From contig JAZNIV010000023.1 of assembly GCA_045577675.1 (NCBI GenBank), positions 1 through 34,311 on the forward strand: a DNA stretch of 34,311 bases. The letters are read 5' to 3'. Source of the DNA: UBA1738 sp045577675 (GTDB lineage: Bacteria; Bacillota; Clostridia; UBA1381). The notes beneath the pieces were generated by a model, which was given only the letters and a program-made list of their open reading frames with translations, searched no databases and was not told the DNA's origin. This document shows, one piece after another, positions 8,378 through 17,681 of the stretch. Position 1 is the stretch's first letter; each line of letters starts with the position of its first letter. Made by a program: the position numbers and the translations under genes.

Positions 8378-9070
8378 ATGATAGGAATAATCGGTGCAAT
8401 GGATATTGAGGTTGAAAGCATAAAATCGCTTTTATCCGATACCGGCGAAGAAACAATAAGCGGAATTAAATTTGTATACGGCAAGTTTGAAAAGCTTGAT
8501 GTTGTTGTAGCAAAATGCGGAGTGGGCAAGGTTTTTGCGTCACTTTGTGCTGAGGCTATGATACTTAAATTTAATCCAAAAATGATAATCAACGTAGGCG
8601 TTGCCGGATGTCTTGATAAAAACCTCAAAATCGGCGACATAGTAATTGCTGACAGCGTTGTTCAGCATGATATGGACACCTCTCCACTCGGAGACCCTGT
8701 AGGGCTTTTATCCGACATTAACATTATAAAAATTCCGGCAGACAAAACAATCTGCGGCTTACTCGAAAAAAGTGCATACAGCCTCGGTCTTTCAAATTCT
8801 GTAGGTACAATTGCATCAGGCGACCAGTTTGTTGCCGACAACAGTAAAAAGCAGTTTATAATCGACACCTTCGGTGCAAAATCCTGTGAAATGGAGGGTG
8901 GAGCAATCGGTCATGTATGCTACGTAAACGACGTTCCTTTTGGAGTTTTACGTTCAATGAGCGACGGTGCCGACGATGGTGCCGACATGGACTTTCCTAC
9001 CTTTGCAAAGCTTGCAGCAGAAAATTCAACCAGGGTTATCAATAAATTTTTATCAGAAATCAGGGAGTAA
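8378..9070 (+). CDS. mtnN: MTA/SAH nucleosidase (MTAN, Pfs)
   Basis: 230 residues. MTAN hydrolyses S-adenosylhomocysteine to S-ribosylhomocysteine plus adenine, and 5'-methylthioadenosine likewise. It begins MIGIIGAMDIEVE, with E11 aligning to the catalytic Glu12 of the E. coli enzyme. INVGVAGCLD, SGDQFV, the CEMEGGAIGHVCY block and RSMSDGAD (which carries the catalytic aspartate) are all present. The open frame extends 11 codons upstream into apt, but the ATG at 8378 has AAGGAG 10 bases before it and matches the family start exactly. It supplies the substrate of LuxS, encoded two genes upstream. Confidence 0.96.
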   Translation: MIGIIGAMDIEVESIKSLLSDTGEETISGIKFVYGKFEKLDVVVAKCGVGKVFASLCAEAMILKFNPKMIINVGVAGCLDKNLKIGDIVIADSVVQHDMDTSPLGDPVGLLSDINIIKIPADKTICGLLEKSAYSLGLSNSVGTIASGDQFVADNSKKQFIIDTFGAKSCEMEGGAIGHVCYVNDVPFGVLRSMSDGADDGADMDFPTFAKLAAENSTRVINKFLSEIRE

Positions 9071-9076
9071 TACAAA

Positions 9077-9613
9077 ATGGATTTGACAGAAAAAACAATA
9101 TCCACACGCGAAATATTCAGTGGACGAATTATACATATAAAGGAGGATACAGTTCTTCTTCCCAATGGAAAAACTGCAGGCCGTGAGCTTGTAATCCACA
9201 ACGGCGGAGTAGGGGTAATTGCTGTAGACGACGAAAAAAACGTGCTTACGGTAGAGCAGTACAGAAAGCCCTATGATGAAGTGGTTCTTGAAATTCCGGC
9301 AGGAAAATTGGAGCTTTGCGAGGACCCTTTTGAAGCGGGCAAGCGTGAGCTTTCAGAGGAAACAGGCTTTGAAGCTGCCAAATACACATTTCTTGGAAAA
9401 TGTTACCCGTCGCCGGGCTATTGCAGCGAGATAATTAGCCTATTCTTAGCACAGGACCTTACCTATATCGGTCAAAAGCTTGACCCCGACGAATTTGTCG
9501 AGGTAAAGAAAATACCTCTTGATACATTGGTAGAAATGGTGATGAACAACGAAATTGCCGATGCAAAAACCGAAATCGCAATTTTAAAGGCAGATAAGAT
9601 TATTAATGCATAA
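9077..9613 (+). CDS. nudF: Nudix hydrolase, ADP-ribose pyrophosphatase type
   Basis: 178 residues. The complete Nudix box GX5EX7REUXEEXGU runs from G76 to F98, with the REL and SEETGF metal-binding core intact. EQYRKPYDEVVLEIPAGKLE before the box and the YPSPGYCSEIISLFLA stretch after it are typical of ADP-ribose pyrophosphatases (NudF/YqkG), which cut ADP-ribose to AMP and ribose 5-phosphate. It starts 6 bases after mtnN with an AGGGAG ribosome site, so it belongs to the same operon. A link with adenylate and ribose recycling fits the neighbours but is inference. Confidence 0.88.
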   Translation: MDLTEKTISTREIFSGRIIHIKEDTVLLPNGKTAGRELVIHNGGVGVIAVDDEKNVLTVEQYRKPYDEVVLEIPAGKLELCEDPFEAGKRELSEETGFEAAKYTFLGKCYPSPGYCSEIISLFLAQDLTYIGQKLDPDEFVEVKKIPLDTLVEMVMNNEIADAKTEIAILKADKIINA

Positions 9614-9618
9614 ATAAG

Positions 9619-9659
9619 AAGGCTGTGACAAAGTGAAATCATTTTGTCGCAGCCTTTTT
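9619..9659. terminator. Bidirectional terminator between nudF and the V-ATPase operon
   Basis: A 14-bp stem (9619-9632 with 9643-9656, one G-T pair) closes a 10-base loop and is followed on the plus strand by five T. On the minus strand the stem is followed by a T-rich stretch (TTCTTATTT). It sits between two convergent genes, 5 bases after nudF and 20 bases after the V-ATPase D gene. Confidence 0.85.
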
Positions 9660-9678
9660 GGGTGTATTTCTTAAAGCA

Positions 9679-10320
9679 CTATCTTTTCAGATTATTTTCA
9701 ATTACCATATCCTTGACCTTTAAAAGCCGTATACTGTTCGCACGTTCATTTTCGTCCAGCTTCATACGTATATACCGGATTGTTTCCTGATAGTCAGGTA
9801 TAATTACATATTCAAGTGCATTAACCCTTCTTCGCGTACGCTCAATCTCGCCCGACATAAGCTCAATCGCCTTTTCAAGCTCAGCAAGGTGAATTAAGTC
9901 CTTCCTGATGCGGCAAAGAATTTTCACAGCACTCTCAAGGTCTGCACCGGTGTCGGCAAGCCCGAATGCACATACATCTGCCTCTGCCATATCCTGCACC
10001 TCAAACTGCGGCAGAATAACGCTCATAACATTTCGCTTTTTAACGGTTATATCAGCTTCAAAATGCTGAAGCAAAAGTGCGGTTTTCAGGCGTTTTTCAC
10101 CCATAACGGCGGCTGCCGCCTGAAGCTTCATCTGAGCTTTTAAAATCTCCTTATCCAATTTGCCTCTCAGCTTTTTTGCCTCGCGTACAGTATTTAAAAA
10201 CTGCCTCATAAGCTCGTCACGCTTGTCCTTTAAAAGCCTGTGCCCTTTTACGGCTGTATCAAGACTTTTTTTAAGTCCTGAAAGTGCCATTCGTGTAGGA
10301 TTTACATTAAGTCTTGCCAA
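9679..10320 (-). CDS. ntpD: V-type ATPase subunit D (central rotor shaft)
   Basis: 213 residues. Subunit D is the long antiparallel coiled coil that turns inside the A3B3 head, equivalent to gamma of F-ATPases. The N-terminal ARLNVNPTRMALSGLKKSL and KGHRLLKDKRDELMRQF segments are diagnostic, and the C-terminal helix with RRRVNALEYVIIPDYQETIRYI is complete. The start is a TTG at 10318-10320, supported by GAGGTGAG a few bases upstream and by the family N-terminus; there is no ATG in a sensible place. It is the last gene of the operon, 9 bases after subunit B. Confidence 0.96.
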   Translation of the reverse strand: MARLNVNPTRMALSGLKKSLDTAVKGHRLLKDKRDELMRQFLNTVREAKKLRGKLDKEILKAQMKLQAAAAVMGEKRLKTALLLQHFEADITVKKRNVMSVILPQFEVQDMAEADVCAFGLADTGADLESAVKILCRIRKDLIHLAELEKAIELMSGEIERTRRRVNALEYVIIPDYQETIRYIRMKLDENERANSIRLLKVKDMVIENNLKR

Positions 10321-10329
10321 AAACTCACC

Positions 10330-11697
10330 TCATTTGCCGTAAAATTCATCAAGGTACTCGTCCTTAATTCGAACAAGCTCGCTTCGCGGGAGCATGGACA
10401 AAAGCCGCCATCCGATTGACAGGGTTTCCTCAATTGACCTGTCCTTATCTTCCCCTTGAGAAACGTATTCCTCCTCAAAGCTGTCGGCAAAAGCGGCATA
10501 TTTTCTGTCAATTTCGGTAAGTGCCGCCTCTCCTAAAACTGCCATCAGTTCTTTTGCCTCCTTGCCCCTTGAATATGCCGAAAAAAGCTGATTCATTGTA
10601 TTTGCATGGTCTTTTCGTGTTTTGCCTTCACCTATACCCTTGTCCTTTAGTCTTGATAAGGACGGCAGAACATCAATAGGCGGCAGGACATTTTTTCTGT
10701 AAAGCTCACGTGACAAGATTATCTGCCCCTCGGTTATATAGCCGGTAAGGTCGGGGATGGGGTGCGTTTTATCGTCCTCCGGCATAGTTAAAATGGGAAT
10801 GAGAGTTATTGAACCCTCCCTGCCCTTTAGTCTTCCGGCACGCTCATACATTGCCGCAAGGTCGGTATACATATATCCGGGATAACCTCGTCTTGACGGC
10901 ACCTCCTTACGTGCTGCGGAAATTTCACGAAGAGCATCGGCATAGTTTGTGATGTCCGTCATTATAACAAGAACGTGCATACCCTTGTCAAAAGCTAAAT
11001 ATTCTGCCATGGTAAGTGCCATTTTAGGTGTTGCGATACGTTCAATTGCCGGATCATCCGCAAGGTTTACAAATAGCACAGTCCGCTCCATTGCACCTGT
11101 TTTTTTGAAATCCTCTATAAAAAAATTCGCCTCTTCAAAGGTTATGCCGATAGCCGCAAAAACAACCGCAAACTTATCGTCATCGCCAAGCACCTTTGCC
11201 TGACGTGCAATCTGTGCCGCAAGGCTTGCATGCGGCAGACCGCTCCCTGAAAAAATAGGAAGCTTCTGTCCTCTTACCAGGGTATTCAGCCCGTCAATTG
11301 CACTGACGCCCGTCTGGATAAACTCCTCCGGATAATTTCGGGAAACAGGATTCATCGGCACACCATTTATATCAAGTCTTTTTTCGGGGATTATTTCAAA
11401 ATCGTCCTTGGGGTTTCCGAGGCCGTCAAACACGCGTCCCAACATATCCTCCGAAACCCCCAGCTCCATTGTATGCCCTAAAAACTTCACCTTTGATTCT
11501 GTTGGATTAATCCCCGCACTGTTTTCAAAAAGCTGTACCAGGGCGTCGCTGCCGTTTATTTCGAGCACTCGGCACCGCTTTTTCTCACCGTTTTTCAGCA
11601 GAATTTCACCAAGCTCGTTGTAGCTGACTCCGCTCACGTCGGACACCATCACAAGCGGCCCTGCAATTTCACGTATAGTTCTGTATTCCTTAGGCAT
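10330..11697 (-). CDS. ntpB: V-type ATPase subunit B (non-catalytic head subunit)
   Basis: 455 residues, full length. Subunit B alternates with A in the hexameric head and contributes to the nucleotide interface without a working P-loop; the position of the P-loop reads FSGSGLPHASLAAQIARQ, as is normal for the subunit. PEEFIQTGVSAIDGLNTLVRGQKLP, RRGYPGYMYTDLAAMYERAGR and GSITLIPILTMPEDDKTHPIPDLTGYITEGQI are clear family blocks. The ATG overlaps the end of subunit A by 8 bases, which implies translational coupling and fits the equal amounts of A and B needed. Confidence 0.97.
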   Translation of the reverse strand: MPKEYRTIREIAGPLVMVSDVSGVSYNELGEILLKNGEKKRCRVLEINGSDALVQLFENSAGINPTESKVKFLGHTMELGVSEDMLGRVFDGLGNPKDDFEIIPEKRLDINGVPMNPVSRNYPEEFIQTGVSAIDGLNTLVRGQKLPIFSGSGLPHASLAAQIARQAKVLGDDDKFAVVFAAIGITFEEANFFIEDFKKTGAMERTVLFVNLADDPAIERIATPKMALTMAEYLAFDKGMHVLVIMTDITNYADALREISAARKEVPSRRGYPGYMYTDLAAMYERAGRLKGREGSITLIPILTMPEDDKTHPIPDLTGYITEGQIILSRELYRKNVLPPIDVLPSLSRLKDKGIGEGKTRKDHANTMNQLFSAYSRGKEAKELMAVLGEAALTEIDRKYAAFADSFEEEYVSQGEDKDRSIEETLSIGWRLLSMLPRSELVRIKDEYLDEFYGK

Positions 11698-13456
11698 TTT
11701 CTTTCGCCTCCGCTTTCAGTTTTTCAAGGCTTATGCGGAGCTTTTCCGTTATATCAAAAAACTCCCTCTCGCAGTCCTTTTCTTCGACATATTTAAGACG
11801 TCCCATTCGTTCACGTTCCTCAAGTGCCATTATATCCTCTATATCCACGCCTGCATTTACGGCGTCCTTTGCCAAATCATAAAAGGTCATAATAAGCTTC
11901 ATCATAATAAACTGTTTTTTTAAAGGTGTATAGGTATCCACTTCATGAAAGGCATTCTGGTGAAGATAGTCCTCACGCACCGCACGTGCTGTTTCAAGCT
12001 TTAATCGGTCGGTTTTTGCAAGTGCATCCATACCGATAAGCTTTACTATTTCTTCAAGCTCCGCCTCGTCCTGTAAAAGCCGCATAAGCCGATTCCTATT
12101 ATCCATCCATTCACCATTTATCTCCTCCTCATACCATGCCCTCATACGGCCTAAATACAAGGAGTAGCTTTTTAGCCAGTTGATAGCCGGAAAATGACGC
12201 CGGTATGCAAGAGAAGAGTCAAGTCCCCAGAACACCTTTACAATTCTTAAGGTTGCCTGCGTTACAGGCTCGGAAATATCACCGCCCTGAGGCGAAACCG
12301 CACCGACTACACTCAGTGCTCCCTCTCCGCCGCAAAGTGCTTTGATACGTCCGGCACGCTCGTAAAAGCCCGCAAGCCTTCCGGCAAGATATGCAGGATA
12401 CCCCTCTTCTCCCGGCATTTCCTCAAGTCTTCCGGACATTTCACGAAGAGCTTCTGCCCAACGTGAGGTCGAGTCGGCAAGAAGTACTACAGAATATCCC
12501 ATATCACGAAAATACTCTGCAATGGTAATTCCTGTATAAATTGACGCCTCACGTGCCGCAACCGGCATATCTGAGGTATTTGCAATCAAAACAGTACGTT
12601 CCATAAGTGTTTTCCCTGTTTTCGGGTCTTTAATCTCCGGGAACTCATTTAAAACGTCGGTCATTTCGTTTCCACGCTCACCGCAGCCGATGTAAACGAC
12701 AATATCCGCATCCGCCCATTTTGCAAGCTGATGCTGAACAACTGTCTTTCCGCTGCCAAACGGCCCGGGGACTGTTCCGACACCGCCTTTTGCAATAGGA
12801 AAAAGTGTGTCAATAATACGCTGACCGGTAACAAGCGGAACATCAGGGGGCAATTTTTTCGCATACGGTCTGCCCACACGAACCGGCCATTTTTGCATAA
12901 GGGACAGCTCCTTTAATCCCTTTTCCGTTTTAACTACGCAGACCGTATCGCTTACCGTAAATTCACCGCTTTCAATCTTTTCTATTTTTCCTGACACTCC
13001 AGGTGGCACCATAATTTTATGAAGAACTGCTCCGGTTTCCTGAACAGTGCCGATAACCTCGCCGCCGCTTACTGTATCTCCTGTCTTTTTTAAGGCGGTA
13101 AATTCCCACAGCTTATCTCTTGAAAGTGCGGCAACATTAACGCCTCTTTCAAGGTTTGTTCCTGCAACAGCCTCTATTCCGTCTAAAGGCCGCTGAATTC
13201 CGTCATAAATACTCCCGATTAAACCAGGGCCTAATTCTGCCGAAAGCGGTGAGCCTGTGGATATTACCGGCTCGCCTGGGCCTAAGCCTGAGGTTTCTTC
13301 ATAAACCTGAATTGATGCAAGCCCTTCATGCATTTCAATAATTTCTCCCACAAGCCCCAGCTTTGATACCCTGACAACGTCATACATATCTGCATCCGAC
13401 ATTCCCTCTGCCACCACCAACGGTCCTGAAACCTTTTTAATTATTCCCTCCGACAC
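11690..13456 (-). CDS. ntpA: V-type ATPase subunit A (catalytic head subunit)
   Basis: 588 residues. This is the catalytic subunit, with P-loop GPFGSGKT at 231-238, the YIGCGERGNEM block, and the extra non-homologous domain (about 110-190) that separates V/A-type A subunits from F-type beta. SRWAEALREMSGRLEEMPGEEGYPAYLAGRLA and the C-terminal helical domain are complete. No intein is present. The start is a GTG at 13454-13456; AAAGGGG lies upstream at good spacing and MSEGIIKKVSGPLVVAEGM is the standard N-terminus. 14 bases separate it from the F subunit stop. Confidence 0.97.
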   Translation of the reverse strand: MSEGIIKKVSGPLVVAEGMSDADMYDVVRVSKLGLVGEIIEMHEGLASIQVYEETSGLGPGEPVISTGSPLSAELGPGLIGSIYDGIQRPLDGIEAVAGTNLERGVNVAALSRDKLWEFTALKKTGDTVSGGEVIGTVQETGAVLHKIMVPPGVSGKIEKIESGEFTVSDTVCVVKTEKGLKELSLMQKWPVRVGRPYAKKLPPDVPLVTGQRIIDTLFPIAKGGVGTVPGPFGSGKTVVQHQLAKWADADIVVYIGCGERGNEMTDVLNEFPEIKDPKTGKTLMERTVLIANTSDMPVAAREASIYTGITIAEYFRDMGYSVVLLADSTSRWAEALREMSGRLEEMPGEEGYPAYLAGRLAGFYERAGRIKALCGGEGALSVVGAVSPQGGDISEPVTQATLRIVKVFWGLDSSLAYRRHFPAINWLKSYSLYLGRMRAWYEEEINGEWMDNRNRLMRLLQDEAELEEIVKLIGMDALAKTDRLKLETARAVREDYLHQNAFHEVDTYTPLKKQFIMMKLIMTFYDLAKDAVNAGVDIEDIMALEERERMGRLKYVEEKDCEREFFDITEKLRISLEKLKAEAKENA

Positions 13457-13470
13457 TGTGCCGCCCCTTT

Positions 13471-13758
13471 CTAATTATCAAAATTCATATCCGAGCCAAC
13501 TGCCCGTTTAACATACGTACTTATCCGCGAGCTGCTGCCCTCTCCCGACGGCAATGGAATTACCGCAGTCAAATCAGCACTTTGGTAGCTATCCTCATAG
13601 TATTTCTCATTCACAAAAATTACGGCATATCCGCTTTGGGAAAGTCTTTTTATAATAGCCTGTGCCTCTTCTTTTGATTCGGGAAAGAAGGTTTCTGCAC
13701 CGATTGCACCGAAATATGCTGTATTTTCGAAATCTCCTATTGCCGCAAACTTATACAT
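13471..13758 (-). CDS. ntpG: V-type ATPase subunit F (rotor regulatory subunit)
   Basis: 95 residues. Subunit F (NtpG in Enterococcus naming) binds the D shaft. MYKFAAIGDFENTAYFGAIGAETFF and the later AVIFVNEKYYED segment match the Rossmann-like AtpF family, and AVIPLPSG is the usual C-terminal region. The ATG overlaps the end of subunit C by 8 bases. Its position between C and A is the conserved one. Confidence 0.9.
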   Translation of the reverse strand: MYKFAAIGDFENTAYFGAIGAETFFPESKEEAQAIIKRLSQSGYAVIFVNEKYYEDSYQSADLTAVIPLPSGEGSSSRISTYVKRAVGSDMNFDN

Positions 13759-14677
13759 ATGCTTCCCTCAGTCTTTCCGCAATTTTTTCCTTTTGCATAC
13801 CGCTCCGCCTGCCATAGGCAATAAGGCGGATATTGATTATTTCGGTTTTTTTGCCCTCGAAATATCCTAAAACCGGTGCAAAACTAAAAAATTCTGTCTG
13901 TGCATTCTTTAAATATCCTGTTAACATATCGTCAAGGTATTTTTCGAGCTTTGCCGGCGAATTTTTCCATATATCATACTCTTTTTGATAGCCCTGCTCC
14001 AAAAGAATTTCCTCCTTTGATTTACTGCCGTTTACAAGAGAAAACACATCAATCAAATTGTTTTCTACAAGTGCTTTTTCAAGGAACTCACGCGATGCAC
14101 CTTCTGTACGCAGAAAAATTTTAAGGTTAAGTATAAGAGCCTTCCTCTCCGCCCAGCCATAAACAAAGCTATCCCGTCTACTCCTTGATAAAACAGTGCT
14201 ATAATGCTTTTTATCAAGAAATATCTCCATCGCCTGTCCGCCGTCTGTTTTATAGATTTCAAATGCTTTTCTGCAAATATCACCATAAAAATCGTCAATG
14301 TACTGAAAATCATTGTTTTTGACAGCAACTTCAAGCTGAGTACAATCAATTCCCGACGGCTCATAGATGAGCTCTTTCCAATCGTTTTTAGACAGCACCG
14401 ATTTTATAACAGCCTTTATATTGTGGAAATCATTGTCCATCATTAAAACATCAAGCATTTCATCGCCTCTGCACAAATCCCTGCAAAGCTCCCATATCCT
14501 CTCCCGCTCCTTTATAAGCATTTCCCAAAGGCTGTCGCCCACATAGCCGTGACTCCTTAAAAAATCAGCAAGCTCTTCTTCGCTAAATTCAAGTGAGAGA
14601 GTAAAGTCGCTGTTTGTAAGCATATTTGCTTCAAGGCTTTTCACATAAGCTGCGGCATAGGTATATTCCGGGCTCAT
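13751..14677 (-). CDS. ntpC: V-type ATPase subunit C (rotor-ring coupler)
   Basis: 308 residues, somewhat shorter than some relatives. Subunit C (eukaryotic subunit d) couples the central stalk to the proteolipid ring. It begins with the YTYAAAYVKSLEANMLT segment typical of the family and is almost wholly helical. Sequence conservation is lower than for A or B, as is normal. The ATG overlaps the stop of subunit E by 4 bases (ATGA), and its own end overlaps subunit F. Context makes the assignment firm. Confidence 0.9.
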   Translation of the reverse strand: MSPEYTYAAAYVKSLEANMLTNSDFTLSLEFSEEELADFLRSHGYVGDSLWEMLIKERERIWELCRDLCRGDEMLDVLMMDNDFHNIKAVIKSVLSKNDWKELIYEPSGIDCTQLEVAVKNNDFQYIDDFYGDICRKAFEIYKTDGGQAMEIFLDKKHYSTVLSRSRRDSFVYGWAERKALILNLKIFLRTEGASREFLEKALVENNLIDVFSLVNGSKSKEEILLEQGYQKEYDIWKNSPAKLEKYLDDMLTGYLKNAQTEFFSFAPVLGYFEGKKTEIINIRLIAYGRRSGMQKEKIAERLREAYV

Positions 14678-15243
14678 CCTTTAACCTCCTTAAAAAGTGC
14701 ATTGATTTTGTCACAAATTTCGCTGTACTTTTCCTCAAACAGGCTGTCAAAGGTGCAGTCATAGCTGATTTTATTACACACAACAATAAACCCTCCGTTC
14801 GCCGAAATCTCGCTGTCCGAAATCTCTGAACCGGGAAATGCGCTTTTTTTTACGCGTTTTTTATCCCTTTCATTAAGGCAGACAACACCGTTTTCAGCGA
14901 TATTACACCTTTTATAAAGCTTAGAAAGCACTTCCATATATTCCTTGTCATCAAGCTCATAAAGCTGCTTTTTTGCTGCCGCACAGGCCTCCTTAACAAA
15001 CTCCGATTTAGCCCTTATTTGTGCCGTTTTTACAAGCTGTCTGTCCTTAACCTTTTCCAAATCATAAATTCTATCGATTTCCTTTTCAAGCTGATTGTGA
15101 AAATGGTCACGCTCTCGCTCCTGTTCTTTATCAAACTCCAACAAAAGGGCATTACGTCTGCTTTCAGCCCTCTCGGTAATTTCGGCAGCCTTTATCCTTG
15201 CATCATTTAAAATTGCATCTATTATAGGTTGTAAATCTCCCAT
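14674..15243 (-). CDS. ntpE: V-type ATPase subunit E (peripheral stalk)
   Basis: 189 residues. The first half (about 10-105) is a charged, alanine-rich helix (DAILNDARIKAAEITERAES and onward) that pairs with the H/G-type subunit to form the peripheral stalk. The C-terminal half is a small globular domain that binds the head, with the expected GGFIVVCNKISYDCTFDSLFEE segment near the end. AGGAGGT precedes the ATG. It starts 10 bases after the proteolipid gene and overlaps subunit C by 4 bases. Confidence 0.9.
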   Translation of the reverse strand: MGDLQPIIDAILNDARIKAAEITERAESRRNALLLEFDKEQERERDHFHNQLEKEIDRIYDLEKVKDRQLVKTAQIRAKSEFVKEACAAAKKQLYELDDKEYMEVLSKLYKRCNIAENGVVCLNERDKKRVKKSAFPGSEISDSEISANGGFIVVCNKISYDCTFDSLFEEKYSEICDKINALFKEVKG

Positions 15244-15253
15244 AATTTACCTC

Positions 15254-15718
15254 CTAAATGTTTATTACAAGCAAAAACGATACTATAAAGCCTAATAGTG
15301 CATAAAGCTCGATAAGCGATGCAGATACTATCGCCTTTGAGCTTTCCTCCGGACGCTTTGCCGTAAGGCTGCAGCCTGCAGCACAAACTCTGCCCTGTGC
15401 TTTTCCCGAAAAATATCCGCCCAGTGCAATAGGCAGACACGCTGCAAGATACTGAAGTCCCACCCCGTTATCTGTAATTGGCTCACCGCCTAAAATGCCG
15501 ATATTGAGCATAACCATTATGGCGATAATCAGCCCGTAAAGTCCCTGTGTACCCGGAAGAAGCTGCAAAACCAGCATTTTTCCGAACTTTGACGGGTCGT
15601 TTGCCACAACCGCACTTGCAGCCTCAGATGCAACACCCACACCCTTTGACGAGCCCATACCGGCAAGTCCTACCGCAAGTGCCGCTCCTAAAATCGCAAA
15701 AAACATTCCTGTATTCAT
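15254..15718 (-). CDS. ntpK: V-type ATPase subunit K (rotor proteolipid, probable Na+ type)
   Basis: 154 residues forming four membrane helices, a fused double hairpin. The ion-carrying glutamate is E137 in SLIELYALLGF; the first hairpin has LLPGTQGLYG instead of a second carboxylate. The residues that bind sodium in Enterococcus hirae NtpK (L61, T64, Q65, Q110, E139) appear to be conserved here as L54, T57, Q58, Q108 in SGKAQGRV, and E137. That points to Na+ rather than H+ transport, by homology only. The protein has no cleavable signal. It starts 12 bases after subunit I. Confidence 0.95.
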   Translation of the reverse strand: MNTGMFFAILGAALAVGLAGMGSSKGVGVASEAASAVVANDPSKFGKMLVLQLLPGTQGLYGLIIAIMVMLNIGILGGEPITDNGVGLQYLAACLPIALGGYFSGKAQGRVCAAGCSLTAKRPEESSKAIVSASLIELYALLGFIVSFLLVINI

Positions 15719-15730
15719 AACTATCCCTCT

Positions 15731-17671
15731 CTAACTGTCCTGAAAATTAAAATATTTTGTATCAAGGCTAAGCGGCCTGAAACGTCTGCCGCCGCCTGAG
15801 TAAAATTTCTGGTAAAATTCCACATACTGAAGTCTGTTGGTGTGAACATATGCTCCAAGCATATTTATAGCGAAATTCAGGCCATGCCCGAAAATCGAAA
15901 TCAGTACAAACATAATAATGCCTACAGGTGAATTACCGCCCAAAGCCCCCAGAACATTTACAACCGACGCAATTACGCCTGTTGCAAGCCCCAGTGCCAT
16001 AAGTCTTGAATATGACAGAATATCACCCACAAAGCCGGTTATATCGTAAAGGCTTAGAAGCCCCGAAAAAAACCGCATAATAAATGACTTTTTATCCCGA
16101 CCACCGACCAAAACAAGACCTATTGCCGACAATATGCTGATTACAAGTCCTGTATTTTTTACCGCCTGAAGCTTCATTCCCATTCCGACAGCGAAAATGC
16201 TCAGTCCCGATAAAACTCCTATCCAAAGCCCCACATCATAAACAGCACCCTTTTTGTCACCGAGCCTCCACAGCTTTAAAAGCTTTATTACAAGTGCCGT
16301 TAATATATGCACCATTCCAAAAGCAACCGATATGATTAAAAGCTCAAGTGCCTGATTTACCGGGTCAATTAAAACAGGCAGAAACTCCACATTTCCTTTT
16401 CCAAAGGTCTTTGATACTGTTCCTATCAAATCCCCGAAAAAGCTGCCGTAAGCAATCCCCCAAAGCGTTGTCGAAACACCGCACCAGAAAAACATTTTAA
16501 GCATACTTCGCTTTCGCCTTTCAAGGATTTTTGAAAAGCCTAAAATGCCGCAGACTATCATCATCAAAAGCCCGTATCCGGCATCTGAGAACATCATACC
16601 GAAAAACCAGTAATAAAAAACCGCCATTACGGGGTTTGGGTCAATATCGGTTTCTGACGGCATGGAATAGTTGGCAGTAATATCCTCAACAGGCCTGACG
16701 AAGGCATTGTTGCTAAAAGCCACCGGCAAAATTTCGCCCTCTTCCGTATCTTCTACCTCTGCTGCTACGGAAAACCTCTTTTCCAACACCGAAATTAATT
16801 CCTCTACCGAGTTTTCCGGTACATACCCTGTTATTATGAATGTTTTCTCTGTGTTTTCTGCCGCCTGAATCGCACGGTATTTTTCTCTTTTTAAAAGAAG
16901 CCTGTCATAATACAGCTCCAGCATTCGTCTGCCTTTTGCCAAAGCAGATAGTTTTTCTGAAAGCTCACCGCTGATTTTTTCAAGCTCTTTCTTTTTCTCC
17001 TCAAGCCGCAAAATTTCTGCATCAGGTGTGTTTGTACCTGTAATAAAATCCTCTTTATTAAATTCTATATCCTTAAAAAAATCAAGAACTTTTTCCTTGT
17101 CCGCTTTAAGGTACACAAACCATACAAGACACTCCTGTCTTGTTCTTTTAATTACGTGTCCGTATATTTTTATTCCTGCTGCTTGCAGCTTTTCCGCAAA
17201 CGCTTCCGCAGTATATGCTTTGCACCTTCCTGCTGCCGCTTCGGTATATTCCGAGCCTGTCCCCGAAAGCGGAAGGTCAAAGCCTTTATAATCAGACAAC
17301 CTGTTCTGCAAAAGTTTTAAATCGGAAATTTTACTGTTATTACTGCTTATTTTTTCCGACAAGGACAGTATTTTTGAAATACTTTTAATCGCCGCAAGAG
17401 TTTCCTTTCTATCCATTGCATAGTCGCTAAGTGCGGCATTTCGTTTTTTCCTAAAAAGCCCTTGCCTATGCGGTTTGTATTTATCTATTACCTTTAGTGC
17501 AGCCTCTGTACGCTTTAGCTCACCTTCTATATTCTGTATAATCCGCTCCGGCACGCCGCCGCTATCGTCTATCGGCTCAATAATCCGGCTTTTATGCAGA
17601 AATTCAGTTACTTCGTTAATCTGCGTGCCAAGAGCATAAACCGATATTTTACAGGTTTTTATAATCGCCAA
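15731..17671 (-). CDS. ntpI: V-type ATPase subunit I (membrane stator, a-type)
   Basis: 646 residues from a TTG start. The N-terminal cytosolic half contains long helices, and the C-terminal half (from about 345) has the membrane domain with several spans, including the PVMAVFYYWFFGMMFSDAGYG block and the GDILSYSRLMALGLATGVIA helix with the arginine needed for ion translocation. I chose the TTG at 17669-17671 because GAGGTG lies 6 bases upstream and the resulting MAIIKTCKI matches the usual N-terminus. An in-frame GTG at 17678-17680 would sit on top of the ribosome site. It starts 10 bases after the stalk subunit stop. Confidence 0.93.
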   Translation of the reverse strand: MAIIKTCKISVYALGTQINEVTEFLHKSRIIEPIDDSGGVPERIIQNIEGELKRTEAALKVIDKYKPHRQGLFRKKRNAALSDYAMDRKETLAAIKSISKILSLSEKISSNNSKISDLKLLQNRLSDYKGFDLPLSGTGSEYTEAAAGRCKAYTAEAFAEKLQAAGIKIYGHVIKRTRQECLVWFVYLKADKEKVLDFFKDIEFNKEDFITGTNTPDAEILRLEEKKKELEKISGELSEKLSALAKGRRMLELYYDRLLLKREKYRAIQAAENTEKTFIITGYVPENSVEELISVLEKRFSVAAEVEDTEEGEILPVAFSNNAFVRPVEDITANYSMPSETDIDPNPVMAVFYYWFFGMMFSDAGYGLLMMIVCGILGFSKILERRKRSMLKMFFWCGVSTTLWGIAYGSFFGDLIGTVSKTFGKGNVEFLPVLIDPVNQALELLIISVAFGMVHILTALVIKLLKLWRLGDKKGAVYDVGLWIGVLSGLSIFAVGMGMKLQAVKNTGLVISILSAIGLVLVGGRDKKSFIMRFFSGLLSLYDITGFVGDILSYSRLMALGLATGVIASVVNVLGALGGNSPVGIIMFVLISIFGHGLNFAINMLGAYVHTNRLQYVEFYQKFYSGGGRRFRPLSLDTKYFNFQDS

Positions 17672-17681
17672 CCACGTCACC

